From the NCBI GenBank assembly GCA_021234535.1, contig CM037849.1:15162571-15226570 (forward strand): a stretch of DNA of 64,000 nt, written 5' to 3'. The translations under genes and the position numbers were made by a program. Source of the DNA: Stichopus chloronotus. Taxonomy: Eukaryota > Echinodermata > Holothuroidea > Aspidochirotida > Stichopodidae. The number at the start of each line of letters is the position of its first letter. Position 1 is the stretch's first letter. This document shows positions 52,501 to 64,000 of the stretch, piece by piece. The notes below the pieces were generated by a model that saw only the letters and a list, made by a program, of their open reading frames with translations, was not told where the DNA came from and did not search any database.

Positions 52501-55500
52501 AAGAATGCTAGTGAGAGAGATTTATCTTGTCTCAAGTGTTGGTGTAAAATCTTTCAGATCCCTGGACAGCACAAACCACTGTCACAGTGATACTTAAAGT
52601 CACGTTAATCAATTCCAATTTCAAGTTTATGATGATGGTGTGAGCTTCTGACTCAGGTATCAACTCAGCAGGTGGCTCTCAATGGTGTTTGTGCACTACT
52701 GCTGAATTGCATAACTTAATGTTTGTGCAATCTCTTCCCATATCACTGATTTTAATTCTTGGCTGTCTTACCAAGGCATGGTTGGTTGCGTTTCTACATG
52801 GTAGATGGAAGCACCTCAGTCGTGTTATCAAATCCCTCGCGATGGAAAGATATTTTCCCTAAGTGGGGAAAAAGTCAAGGAATCCTACAAGGAATAAGTC
52901 ATTACAGGAAAGTCATGAAAGTTTGCACATCACATATAGGCTGTACTGAGAGGTCAGTCCCATACTTGCTAGTACTAGTAAGGTCGAAGTGCATCTTCGG
53001 AAGTGATCGGAATTCTTCTCCATTAGTAACTTTGTTGTTTCTTTGCAATACCATAGTCATCTCTACAGTATGTTCATGAACAATATTTTCATCTTCTATT
53101 CAGATTATTTCCACTCTGGTGTAATGCTTCGGGTGTATCGTCAAGATTCGGTCAATTGATGATAACTGTTGAGTGCCATGCTGCCAAATAACTCTCTCTC
53201 TTCCATCTTCCATGGAGAAGGTTTATTACCTTTGATCATGGAGACCATGCAAACATAGCTCCATGCCACAGCTGCAGCCACACAATGACATTCACTAATT
53301 CATCTTCTTTCTCCGCAGGTTGATCCCACAACAGGGATTTACAATGGCAACTACAAAACATTTGCTATCTGTGGAGAGATCAGAAGAATGGTAATTCAGA
53401 CCATATTGGCAGTGGCCAATTATTGGCCTAATTCTTTTCCACATTTTGTTTGCCATTGTATTACTTAAGTAGGAGCAAAGTAGACAACTATGAGGAGGAG
53501 ACCGGTGATACAGCTTTGTTTCATGTTTCAATCAAATACAAAGATCTGATAAAAGCAGTGATTGCTTATATTGTTCTGGTCAATTTATGTATTTTTTTAT
53601 CATTATTTTTGAATTGTTGGTGATTTGCAGCACATAATATCACATAAGACTCAAAGTTAGAGTGTTTGACTTCCACTAGCATGATGTGCCGCAAGATCAT
53701 TGTTTGATGTGGTGGTGATGTTTAAGTTTCATTGTAGGATTCTGCGGTGGTAAAAGCAATGTTTGTGTTAGAAGTTAGTCATAGCCTATATGTATGCATC
53801 ATCTTAATATGTGAGTCCACTGGACCGAGGTGTCATAGTTTACCTAGGAAAAATGTGATGTTTTGTTTTGCATTGACATAAACACAGTGCAATGCTTACC
53901 ATAACATACACATTACGTTGAGTGGCACAGGGTGCATGATAGCAGGCCATTTGGTACAGCACTTCATGTCTTATCCAATTAGTGTTCGGTCATAATATAA
54001 GTAGTGAAAGTGTGTAGCAACTTGTAATATAAAACTGTAAAGAGTGACTTTTTAGGCTTTTCTACGTTTTTCAGAGTTGGTAGTTCATAAACACAAGGCA
54101 CTTGAGAAAAGGTTTTTACACACACTCATACAAATGTCATCTTTACTTTTAAGCCGGTTGCATTTGAAGGTGGAAAAGCACATTTTAAATTTTCCCAATT
54201 TACATTGGACTCATGTGGCAGTGCTATGGTGGGATTTTGTCGTAGAGCTGTTACATGCATGTGTTATGGGTAATAATGCAGGAGAATAGCTCATTCCCAC
54301 TATTCTTACATCAAGTAGAAGAATGTCAGTGAGCCTTGATACAAACTATGAATGTTGCAAACATTGTCACATTTACCAGCTGTGACATACACAATAGTGA
54401 AAAAATTTTGATAGCAAACCCTGATTGATCAAAAATGAATGTCATTTCTCCCTTAGTATGGTTTTAATTATTAGATTTTAATAATGAGTTTCATAAATGG
54501 CATGATGAAAATATATTTGTTCACATCTGGGGAAGTTACTTAATAGTGTGATTGACTTTGCTGCCCAGCTAGTTTAGCTGGTGCCATTTTTTTCAGTGGG
54601 TTTCACAAGGATGCTGTACTATGAACAGATATCCTTTACACTAGGAATTTCTTTTGTTTTAATTCAAAAGCACATTCTTTACCCACAGTGACTAAAATCT
54701 TCCAGTTTTAAGTCTTTGTAAATTTCTGAGTTACAGCAGTCAAGCTTAAATCCCTCAAATATTCTCTTTACTATGTAGGGAGAGTCAGATGACTGCTTGA
54801 TTCGTCTCAATGCCAAGAAGGACAAGGGTTGTATACCACAGTGAGTATTACCATGGTGACACATGTTGTGCTGCTGTATCAAAGAGTGCCAACTTGTGGT
54901 GAAGTACTTTGTAGTGTGGAAAACAATTGCAAATTACATTTGTTGGTAGTGTAGACCGGCCATTAGATAACTTCACTTCTGTGAAGATACTTGAACGAAC
55001 AAAATACCAAATTTATGTCCATCCCTTTCCCTCCCCCCCCCCCCTTCTACCTTTCCTCCATACTTCTACATCCTCAAACTGGCGAGGGTATCTCAGTTAG
55101 TTTGAAACTCTTTAGTCATCATTTAACCTACTACGTCTACACCCCTAGTGCATTGCAAAAACTACTTTTGTTGATCAGATTCATTAAAGCGTGTATTTTC
55201 TGAATTTTTAGATGTAATTAGCTACTGTATGTTTTACCTTAGATACACAATTGAAAGATATTAGAAAAACTCAAATGGTTCAACTCTAATTGCTTGGGGT
55301 GTGGATGGGAATGTGTCTGGTTACTAGTTAGGCCTGAGCATTTCAAACACAATATACCAAACCAGATCAAATCAACAGCTTTCTAACCTTTCTCACTTTG
55401 GATTAAATGTCCTCAGCTACACACCCAATCCTCAGCTACACACCCAATCCTCACCTACATAGTGTTTTAGACTTCAGGTCTCAATTTTCAGAAAATTTTA

Positions 55501-56991
55501 TGTTTGTCCTGTGGACAACACTGTCACTAGTTTTAGTTGTCTACAAGGAAATTTGATTGTCTGTACATTTTTCCACAAATTTATAAAAAGAAAAAAATTA
55601 CAATTGTTTTCTTTTTGCACATTCATTTATTCCAGCCACACATTCCTACTGCACTTTCTCCGTCACAACCTTCGTTTTATATGCAGAATGAAATGGTGGC
55701 CTATAGATTATGGTGAAAGTTAAAAGAATTGGGTATATCAGATGAAAGCAAGCAGCTTTTTACATGTTTACTGAAAAAAAAAAGCAAATACAACCTTTCA
55801 CTTTTGGTCGTCCATACAGAATCGTAGTAGTCCCATACAATCAAACCGCCATGAAACTTTAGTGTACTTTGGTAGCACATTAATGTGACATACAGCTTCA
55901 TTCATTTCAGGGTAGTATAGTTATGTGTATCAACAAGTTACCATTTGAAGACACATCATGACACCGACTAGACAAATATTTCATTCATGGGATCGTGAAC
56001 AGGCTGACGTTGCTCAGATATTCGTAATTGTTTTCTGGAATGGAAAAAAGTTTCTGAGAAACTCAGTGACATGCTCGTGTGTTCCGAGCGACAGAACTTT
56101 GGATAAAGAACTGACCATGTGATAAAACTTAAATCCTATCATGTCTCAGTTTCAAGCAGTGATTTATTTAATAGACAAATTTATCTGTGATCTTCAAGGT
56201 GAGTGGTCATCTCATTAATATTTCATGTGAGGTAAATATCTTCTTGAGGGCTCTGTGCACACGTCACTGAAGTCACGGCACGTCTTCACGTCCTTGCTCA
56301 CCGTGAATAATACTTATGATGGCCAAAGCGGCATTAGCACAAAGGTTCCACCGATGTTTTATTGAATACAGTGACCTTAAACCAGTGACGTTTGAAGAGA
56401 GTCATTAAGAAAGAACTGACATTGTATGAGATATTAATAATGTCATTGATCACTTTTAAAGTAAGGCAATAAGACAAATTGCTAATTGAAGCAGAAGACC
56501 ATCTTCTTTTGATTGGTGATAGGCACAGTAGCATCTCAGTTTACACATTTGGATGCAATTTTTTGTTCTGTTCCTGCCCCTGCCAATATATTACAATAAA
56601 TATCAACTAGAAGAGATTCCTTCTGTTTTGCTGAAACATTCTTTATGTATTTTGCTTTTTGTTGAGACTTATCATTATGTATTTGGTAAGGCTTGATAGA
56701 CTGTTGAAACACAAAACATCAACAGTACATTGTTGATCTTGATCAATAGTTTTGTGGGAGACATTCCAGGTGACCTGAATGACAAAACTGATTGGAGTTT
56801 GTGTTCGTCATATCCTGTTTTGTGTTTGGTCAATAAAACATGCCAGATGTAAAACTGTATAGTCAAGTCTGCTGTTCAATTGCCTTTCAATAATAATTTT
56901 CAAAGGCTGCTTATTGTAAAGCATGTTGAATGTCTGATTTCCTTTGGGTTTATTTCTCTCCCCCTGCAGAAACTTCTTTGACAGGATGTAG
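49542..56991 (+). CDS. RPS21: RPS21, 40S ribosomal protein S21 (eS21), five coding exons
   Basis: eS21 is a small-subunit ribosomal protein needed for late 40S maturation. The spliced product is 89 residues, against 83 in human. It begins [20 protein letters not shown], keeps SNRII, DHASIQLNVAEVD and CGEIRRMGESDDCLIRL, and ends NFFDRM. Joins are 49542-49591, 52239-52302, 53319-53390, 54779-54840 and 56970-56991; every junction is GT-AG with matching phase. A non-coding exon (about 49383-49422) precedes it and the ATG lies in exon 2. Compared with human, the loop after SNRII is SSH rather than GAK, and the C-terminus is longer and more basic (KKDKGCIPQ). Expression is probably TOP-regulated. 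Confidence 0.96.
49592..52238 (+). other. RPS21: RPS21 intron 2
   Basis: 2.6 kb, with GTTAGC donor. It contains a short direct duplication 'cccactggcattagtcg' (50648-50681). No snoRNA recognised. Confidence 0.8.
52239..52302 (+). CDS. RPS21: RPS21 exon 3 (residues 17-38)
   Basis: 64 nt. It completes Cys17 and encodes SASNRIISSHDHASIQLNVA then E. The acceptor is TTTCTACAG and the donor GAG|GTGAAG. Confidence 0.96.
52303..53318 (+). other. RPS21: RPS21 intron 3
   Basis: 1 kb. A weak C/D-box snoRNA possibility lies at about 52628-52710 (see findings). Otherwise nothing seen. Confidence 0.75.
53319..53390 (+). CDS. RPS21: RPS21 exon 4 (residues 39-62)
   Basis: 72 nt, 24 codons, encoding VDPTTGIYNGNYKTFAICGE then IRRM. 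The acceptor is CTCCGCAG and the donor ATG|GTAATT. Confidence 0.97.
53391..54778 (+). other. RPS21: RPS21 intron 4
   Basis: 1.4 kb; nothing supportable seen. Confidence 0.8.
54779..54840 (+). CDS. RPS21: RPS21 exon 5 (residues 63-83)
   Basis: 62 nt, encoding GESDDCLIRLNAKKDKGCIP plus two bases of Gln83. The acceptor is CTATGTAG and the donor CA|GTGAGT. It is more basic than the human counterpart. Confidence 0.95.
54841..56969 (+). other. RPS21: RPS21 intron 5
   Basis: 2.1 kb with a 12-base C run (55033-55044) and a short duplication 'cctcagctacacacccaatc' (55412-55450). No gene or snoRNA recognised. Confidence 0.8.
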
Positions 56992-57115
56992 AATATTGGA
57001 GAGGACATCGGAGGTCAAAGGACTGCTCTATGCCAACATCACCCTCAGATGTGACTTTATGAAGGATTTTGTCGTCTGCTAAGTTTCCTGTGCTGAATAA
57101 AGTATTCATTTGACC
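56970..57115 (+). CDS. RPS21: RPS21 exon 6: last codons (stop at 56989-56991) and 3' UTR
   Basis: The acceptor is CCCTGCAG. It encodes NFFDRM and TAG, retaining the terminal NF of other eS21 proteins with four extra residues. AATAAA stands at 57096-57101, placing the cleavage site near 57115. Confidence 0.92.
57096..57101 (+). terminator. RPS21: RPS21 polyadenylation signal
   Basis: AATAAA about 105 nt after the stop codon, followed by a T/G-rich stretch. Confidence 0.85.
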
Positions 57116-60100
57116 TTAGTTTCTGGTCGCTCCTGTTCTTATTTTGTCTGAATCTGTTAAAAACTTGTCAAATCACAGGACTGATGCAAAGCAGTAGACC
57201 TACTGGTATTCCAAGTAGAGGACAGAGGGGTTTTTGATGAGTTACCTGCTTAATGTCAACTATTGTGTGTTAAACAATCCTCTTAATAATTGGGTGCCCT
57301 ACAGTATATGAGGGACACCCCTCCCATACGTAGGTCTCCCTCCCTATGCCTTAATCACTTTACTGTAAGTAGCTCTCTTTTTCCACCACTCATAACATTG
57401 GAGTACATCATAGTCATTGGATTTGATAAAATTTTAAAGTTACTTGCCTCTCCAACCACCCCCCCCCCCCCATCTCATACTTTGCAAATTACAGGGTCTA
57501 CCATTGACCACGGTATCCCTGGAGACTTTTGTGATAAACGTTTGTATGCTCCTTGTCTGTAGAGAAATCTTAACTGAGCACATGTGTAGAAACTTATGTA
57601 AGCTAGTGTTTCTCGACACAGTTTTTGCATGTGCAAAGTCCACATATAGGACTACTTCAGGGTGTTGGCCGGCGTTCTGGTCAGTTTGAATAATTTGTAG
57701 ATTGGTGTTGCTGTATGATCTTTAAGTTCCTGCATCCACGAAACTTGGGCCAAACAGGACAATACTTCCCTTGGCTCTGCCATGAGATACCTGTAGTAAA
57801 CTTGTGAGCTTACTTCATGCAAGGATGGAACAAGTGCGCGTACACCCACCACTGCTACCACCACCATACCTGCTGTAAGGATTCGAGTTGACTGGGGTGC
57901 AACATGAAGTCTGGTTAACCAGTGTTGTCAACGTTGCCTGACGGGAGAACTTAGCTGCCAGTGATGTGTGTCAGTGGGCTTAGATATGACACCTGGTTAC
58001 CCTAAACATGGGTAATTACGTTTTCATGAATATTCTTTTAACAACATTACTAGCTAACAGGCCTAACATAACAACGTATGTTTTACACATTCAGGATTAA
58101 TCCAAATCATGCTTACTTTACTTTGTGTCATGCAGTGAAAGGTTTCGCGAAACATGGTTCTGAAGAGGAAACATGATCTGTCAGGGTAAGCTGCACACAG
58201 AACATACATCAGAAGTGTTTTGTACAGTGAAAAATAAAACAACACAAAACAAGGGCAAATATTGTATGTCAAAATGTATCAACTTTTCACTATAGGCACA
58301 CTGAAAAGAATCTTTAGGTTAAAGCTGAATGCACACTCTCTGTAGACCTACAAAATAGCTTCCTTACAGTATATACAGATTGATATCAACTGATTAAAAC
58401 AATATTTCAGTTACAAATTACATCTAGTACAAGGATAAGTCAATGGTTTAATAGCAGACAGTAGCAAACAAATCAATGTTATCAATAATGGGATATATTA
58501 GTTTCTTGTTTTAAGTTAGAATGTTATGTGAATACAAAGTTGAAAGCAAATCAGTCTCAAAAGACTTATCTTAATACAGTACTTTGCATTTGAATGGTCC
58601 AGAAAGTTACAAAACTCACCTGGTCTTCAGTGATAACAAGGAAAAGTGAATACAAAAGAGAAGAAGAGGCCAATCAAAGTTCCGAAATGAATACAGAGAA
58701 CTTACAGAGAACAACCATGATTACCAGCAAAGTCAACTTGAGGTCACACTGAAAGATCTATTGTATTTGAGGGTCCTCTTTGACAGCATGCTAGATCCAG
58801 GAGGTTTTCTAATTATGTAATCGACTTGACACAAGCCTACCAAAGGACTCTACCTATACACACTGCACTGCTTCCAGCTTGCTGGAGCCTCTCTCAGGCT
58901 AAAACCTCTGCCGCAGCATGCATTAGCGTGAAGCCACAAAGGATTTCCGTACTGATTCTTATTAAAGACAGTAATTCATCACCTCAAGCTACATTTTTGT
59001 CAGGGGGGGAAGCAAAATTTTCAATTGCTTCTGCTCTTTTGACTGACTGCAAATTTGAAAGATGCAGAGTAGTTCATGCTACACAGCATTCTGTACACAC
59101 AGGTCCATTGCTTTGATTACACATATGGGGGAGCAGTTTTAGGCTGTGGGGGAACTAGAAGAACTTAAGTGGTTGGTAGAATTGGAAGTGGGCAGGTTGA
59201 TAGTCTAGGGAAATTCTCTCATGGTGTAAAAAATGTTAAAAAAAAAATGACCTCTGACCCTTCAAATTAGAATGCATTGCGAGTGCTTGTTTGAGCAAAT
59301 GACACAAAAAACACTGTCACAGGTTAGGTGCGTAGCTTAAATCATGGTAGATGGTCAAATTTGTAAAGTACCGCCTTTTTGTGTGAACAACATAGGAGAG
59401 CATTTGCACCAATGAGTAAACAGGTAGGCTTGCAGCTTGATCAACAGTAAGTGTTGTTCATTGTTTAATATGGAGCAATTCTGTATCAATGACTTGACAA
59501 GAGAAACACTATATAAATATAGCATGCCCACTTGGGGGGGGGGGGGGGCAACACCACAGCAGGGCTTTCAATGATACTTCACATATTCATAAACAGCCGG
59601 GGTACAAAGTCTGATTCTAAGCAATTGTTAAGGTTTTAGTGTTTTTCTTTTGAGTCATCCTGAAAAAAAGTTATCACCATTTTCTCTTTTCAAGAATTGT
59701 TTTCGTTGATACTCTCAACAAGTGTGATGTCATATGACTCAGCTGGACCTTGATATTTTTTTTTTTGTCTGTACTCAAACTTGGACTTTTATTTTCTCTC
59801 TCTGATCTTATCGTGGAGGGGTGATTCACAACGCCGGATAACTCAGCATATCCAAGAGGTTGGGGGTTGGTTGGCTGTATAAACTTTCTAACAAACAGTA
59901 GCTTGAAAGCCTGAATTAACTCAGGGAATGCTTTCCTTTTCAGACAATTTCAATAAGGATAAGTTGTGAGTCGCAGGATTGGTATCACTGTAAGGGGAGA
60001 AAGTAGGAAAAAGTTGCACAACCAGTAAAATCTGAAAGCTAATTTCAGTAGTAACGATGGCCAAGCAGTTTGACCTTGCTTGCAAATGATACTTTTTGAA

Positions 60101-63052
60101 TAAATGAATGCTCAACTTAGTTTTACTTTTTATCAACTTACCACGATACTCAATTGGTGTTTACAAAAACATAATCTGGTCTTGATGAAAAGACACCATT
60201 CTCGATGATCGATTAATGAATGACTGCCAAACTAATCAAAAGGCTAGAGATCAAATGGCATTAAAATCTGAAAGGCTTAATACTTGCCACTGACTAATTA
60301 ACAAAAAGAATTGAATGACCAAACACACACACATACTCACTGATGAATACAAGATAATGCTATTAAGGCATTTCAAAACTACATAAAGATTTTGAAAAGA
60401 AAAATTGCATCTTACAATTTAATACTTCGCAGGCAAACTTACGAAAGAAACCACTTCTTTAATTTTCTACTTGATCATGCAGCAATAGACCCTGTGAAAT
60501 TTGATCATACAGTACATGGCAATCGATTCCAAAAGCAGAAGCATTGCTCTTTGAGGAACAAAATGTAAAGCAACACCGATTTTCTCAGACGAAGCTCTGC
60601 ACGCTGTGACGGACGTGCGGACAGTGTGTCAAAAACTGAGGGCAATCAGGACGGAAGATACAAGCCTGTAGTCACCAACAAATTGACAGTTGCATTCCTT
60701 TGTTAAACATTTATTACATTTCCACATATTCTAAATGAGAAAGAATGAAGATAATTGGTAGATATGTTTCACTTGTTAATCTTCAATTATTTTTTTTGTA
60801 TTTTCACACTCTCCCAGTCCCCACTCCATTTTACTTTTCATCTACATGTTCCACACACTCCCCATGCAACGATCATATGAGAACTGAGTTTTCCATGGGA
60901 AACAAGATATCAGTTTTTGATATCAAAGCTTTTACACTTTAACAAAAGCAGCCTGTTTAGCAACCTTACATAGAAAGTAATCATATTTTTACCTCGAGAC
61001 GTATTTACCCATTTGACTTTTCAGAAGAGCAGTGAGTAGTACTGTACAATAAAGGACGCAAAAACTTGCATGAAGCAATGACCAATTGCGGTAGAAATAG
61101 AACAAGATATACCTAGCAACCTCTCGTTATTGCAACAATTAGTAGTTTACATCAAAGTCAATATTTAGAATTCATATCATTTCTATAAATCATGAGTGAA
61201 TTCTGAAATAGGCTGCCTCAGTTAATTTTGATCAAGTGCCACATGGCAAAATTACGTTGTTACTGTATGCACAGCTTGTCGCTGCCGTGGGGAGGACTCA
61301 ACAGGGCATCCCTCCCCTTTCATCCCCTTGAATTTTTCTTTTGTCTCAAAAGGACTCAGATTGCAAAATGGAACAAACTCTTTCCACTCCATGCTAAATG
61401 TTTCCACTAAATGTTCAAGGCTTTGGTAAATTATCTCAGTTTGGAGGAGATCTTTGGAAAAAAGTGAAACTTTTTCAAAAATATTTTTCTTCCATTTTCA
61501 ATTATTCTATTTTTCTGCATACCACTCAAAAACGGAATGCACAATGAAGGGCACACACAACCACCATTTGCAGAAGTCTGCTGTAAAATTTACTCTGATC
61601 CAGCGATGATGAGTGTTTCATTGACACAGCGTAGTTCAAATGTGGCAAGTTACCATGAAAACACAGTTCTACATCAAAGTTCAATGTTGGCAGTTCAATT
61701 TAAAGATGACTTTTAATGTATGCAGGACACAACTGAAGCTCACATCGATGAAAATAATTTCCCCTCAGCTGACCTTCATGGTTTAGGTGTCTCATCCAGA
61801 ATCCAATTCCCAAGAGACCACAATAAACATGTCAAAATTGTTGGAAGTGAGGGCAAGGACTTTGTAACTCCCATGACGTGTTGTTATGGTTTTCATCCAA
61901 ATGTTTACTATTGAGGGTTCATTCGCAAGAAAATCCTTGCACCTGTAAGTTAGCCTTTTTGAGGAAATAAGTTGAGAAAAATTTGAGATGTACTAGTTTT
62001 CCATGAAATTATACACTCCAGAGTACCTTTAAAACATAGACAGGCTTTCCCTCAAGTCAAATACCATATTTGGAGCTCCCCTCTCGGGAACCACCACGTA
62101 GTCGCATAAGGCCGAGCAAAAAATTGACTTAAAGGAATAGCAATCTTTTTCATACTCCAAAGAAAGCCACTGTTACTGACATGATGGAACAAACTTCGAA
62201 TACTTCAGAAGTCTCTCTCTCAAAGGGAACTTTAAGTTGCAGCAGGTATGGATGACATCATTCCTACTACTGTTGCACTTAGAGTTGCTTCGATGGCAAA
62301 GTGCATATTTGAACTTCTGAAGACTGATGGAGTTACTCACAAACTGCTTATGTCACAACCGATGTCAACAGGTGATTGAAAGGCAAACTAACCAGAAAAC
62401 ATGTTCAAGGCTTGACATAACGGGATGGGTCCGTTCCCACAACAGGTCCATCGACTGGTGGCCATCGACGAGGTGCCAAGTGCAACAAAGTGATCATTAG
62501 TGAATAATTCATGTGAACTTATTGAATCTTTAAAGCCCATAGGTATGCAGTGTGCCCGAACTCATATCACGAAGATGTAAAAAATCTCGGCAAACGTTTG
62601 TTAATGGGCAGTAAACATGGAGAAGACATGTGAGGAAGAGATTATAATTAATGAAAAAAAGAGGCAAAACTGGATACAAAGCAGCAGAAATGCTACGGCT
62701 AAAAGCAAAACAATCATCACGTGCTGTAGAAAAACAACTGCAAGAACTCTTAATTGATGCATTGGCAGCACTTCCATGGAAGATGTGTGTATATGTGACG
62801 AGGCCCATGAACACTGTTTTTCAGAACTTTTGAAATGACAGAAATCTGGTTGACTATCGAAGAATAATTTGAGATTGATCTCCGGGTATTTTACTGAAAA
62901 CATAAAGCAGACCTTAAACCCCATTTTGTCCTGGCAAATATACAACTGTCACTATTACCACCGTTTGCCGGAGCTGTTCTGCGTAAATTTGCAAAAATAA
63001 GTACATAAACACAGTTGACCGAATTGCGTCGATTGCTCTTTCTTACTCGGTC
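57116..63052. other. intergenic stretch without a supported gene
   Basis: AT-rich, with C run 57459-57471 and G run 59534-59548. A segment at 61213-61400 resembles one in TAF2 intron 8 (38685 on). Open frames up to 114 codons on both strands have no family resemblance or splice support. Confidence 0.7.
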
Positions 63053-63975
63053 TCACTGGCTGCTGTAGTTGGAATATTTATCTGAAAAACAAAGACCTTT
63101 GTATTCAAAATATGTGCATAATACAAAGTGGAAAACAAAAAAACAACAATGTGATTAATACAAAAGAAACGAAGCCAGCCGACGGATGGCCAAAAAGAAA
63201 ACCTACTCGAAGCGCCTCCAGGGAAGGATGATCCTAGCTTAAGGAAACTCATCAGGTATTAACTATGGCATCCAGTTTAACCCCAATTCACGCATTTTGA
63301 TGTAAACAAACGTCAACAAACGTGTCATCGGTTTCCTTTCGGATTGGTGTCCCCATTTTGGTGTCCTACTTTTCTGCAACTATTTGCTGTTTTGCACAGT
63401 TTGAATGTTTTGTATTTTAAAGTAACTTGCCACGACAACAGGCACGGCATTTACCTCGCAAGAGCGTGATGACATTTTTGTACGACACAACCCCTGGGGG
63501 GACATGCTCTAAAGACCACTTCCTGTAGACGTGATGCGTTGTCATGGGAAAAAAAAAAGAACAAATCTCATTGTTTTCAAATTAGGTACATATTTCATTG
63601 ACACTTCTAGAAGAAAATATGGAGATCAAAACAAGCACATCATTGAGAAGGTGTAAATGTACGGACTCTACATACCAGTGTTGAAACTATTTTCATTTGC
63701 CTGCACTATTTTGTCATGCATCTTCACTATTAAAAAAAAAATATGTTTGGATTTTGAGGTATGTGACCAAACCAGCATTTAGTCCACATTTAAACCTTGA
63801 CAGAGTCCTTTCACACGGATTTTGAAAGCTGCTGAGCTTCAAATTAACTTCAATAGTAGCGAACGTTGTGTCTGTTGATAAGACGAAATGTTTTGATCTT
63901 TCTTTCAAACATAGTAGACTCCTTTAAAGCTGTCTGTTACCAGACATCTTCAGTTATGACCTCTGCGTCAACCCA
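63053..63975 (-). CDS. candidate 3' end of an unrecognised minus-strand gene (three short exons)
   Basis: Three segments with good splice sites and matching phases. They are 63941-63975 (WVDAEVITEDV, donor TG|GTAACAG), 63455-63522 (acceptor CTACAG|GAAG; KWSLEHVPPGVVSYKNVITL then LR; donor GCGAG|GTAAA), and 63053-63081 (acceptor TTTTTCAG|AT; DKYSNYSSQ then TGA). The joined C-terminus reads like a real protein, but I do not recognise it. The first segment is the weakest, because a stop lies directly upstream of its acceptor. No AATAAA was found below the stop. Confidence 0.35.
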
Positions 63976-64000
63976 CTATACCTCCATGACAGTCATGTCC

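Noticed and set aside
62601..62945. Hydrophobic minus-strand frame of 114 codons
   Set aside because: Leu/Phe/Ser-rich composition comes from AT-rich DNA; no conserved motif or splice support.
1..64000. CRISPR arrays, bacterial operons or ribosome binding sites
   Set aside because: The direct repeats are degenerate minisatellites without uniform repeat/spacer structure, and the genes are spliced eukaryotic genes.

Overview
This is animal nuclear DNA: AT-rich, intron-heavy and full of simple and interspersed repeats. Two genes can be read exon by exon. Their proteins are metazoan. The repeat content and degree of divergence suggest an invertebrate, possibly a deuterostome such as an echinoderm or hemichordate, but I cannot place the species from this window.

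Left three quarters (about 3.3-49.0 kb, minus strand): the TAF2 gene, encoding the initiator-binding, M1-aminopeptidase-like subunit of TFIID. I reconstruct 23 consecutive coding exons (2,855 nt, about 951 codons) that follow human TAF2 from its N-terminus to a point corresponding to roughly residue 990 of 1,199. The C-terminal fifth must lie beyond the left edge. All internal splice sites are GT-AG with matching phases. The one exception is the donor of exon 1, which looks like GTAAGT missing its first G and leaves an in-frame stop. Intron 3 has textbook U12-type (minor spliceosome) signals. Intron 21 is about 14 kb.

Right of centre (49.38-57.1 kb, plus strand): RPS21, encoding ribosomal protein eS21. 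It has a 5' non-coding TOP-type exon, five coding exons and an AATAAA signal. It lies head to head with TAF2: about 370 bp separate the TAF2 ATG from the RPS21 start site, so the two probably share a bidirectional promoter.

57.1-63.0 kb holds no gene I can support. At 63.0-64.0 kb three short, phase-compatible minus-strand exon candidates may be the 3' end of an unrecognised gene.

The TAF2 introns carry the unusual material. Three tandem arrays or duplications begin exactly at a splice site of an adjacent exon (exon 7 donor, exon 11 acceptor, exon 18 acceptor) and so replicate decoy splice sites. A ~1.57 kb fold-back DNA transposon is inserted, with a TA duplication, inside one unit of the exon 18 array. 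Other contents are a tRNA-derived SINE, the 3' end of a LINE, several minisatellites, a ~600 bp array of branch-point-like motifs just upstream of exon 22, a four-half-site DR1 nuclear-receptor-like element, and a triple CCAAT/E-box cluster.
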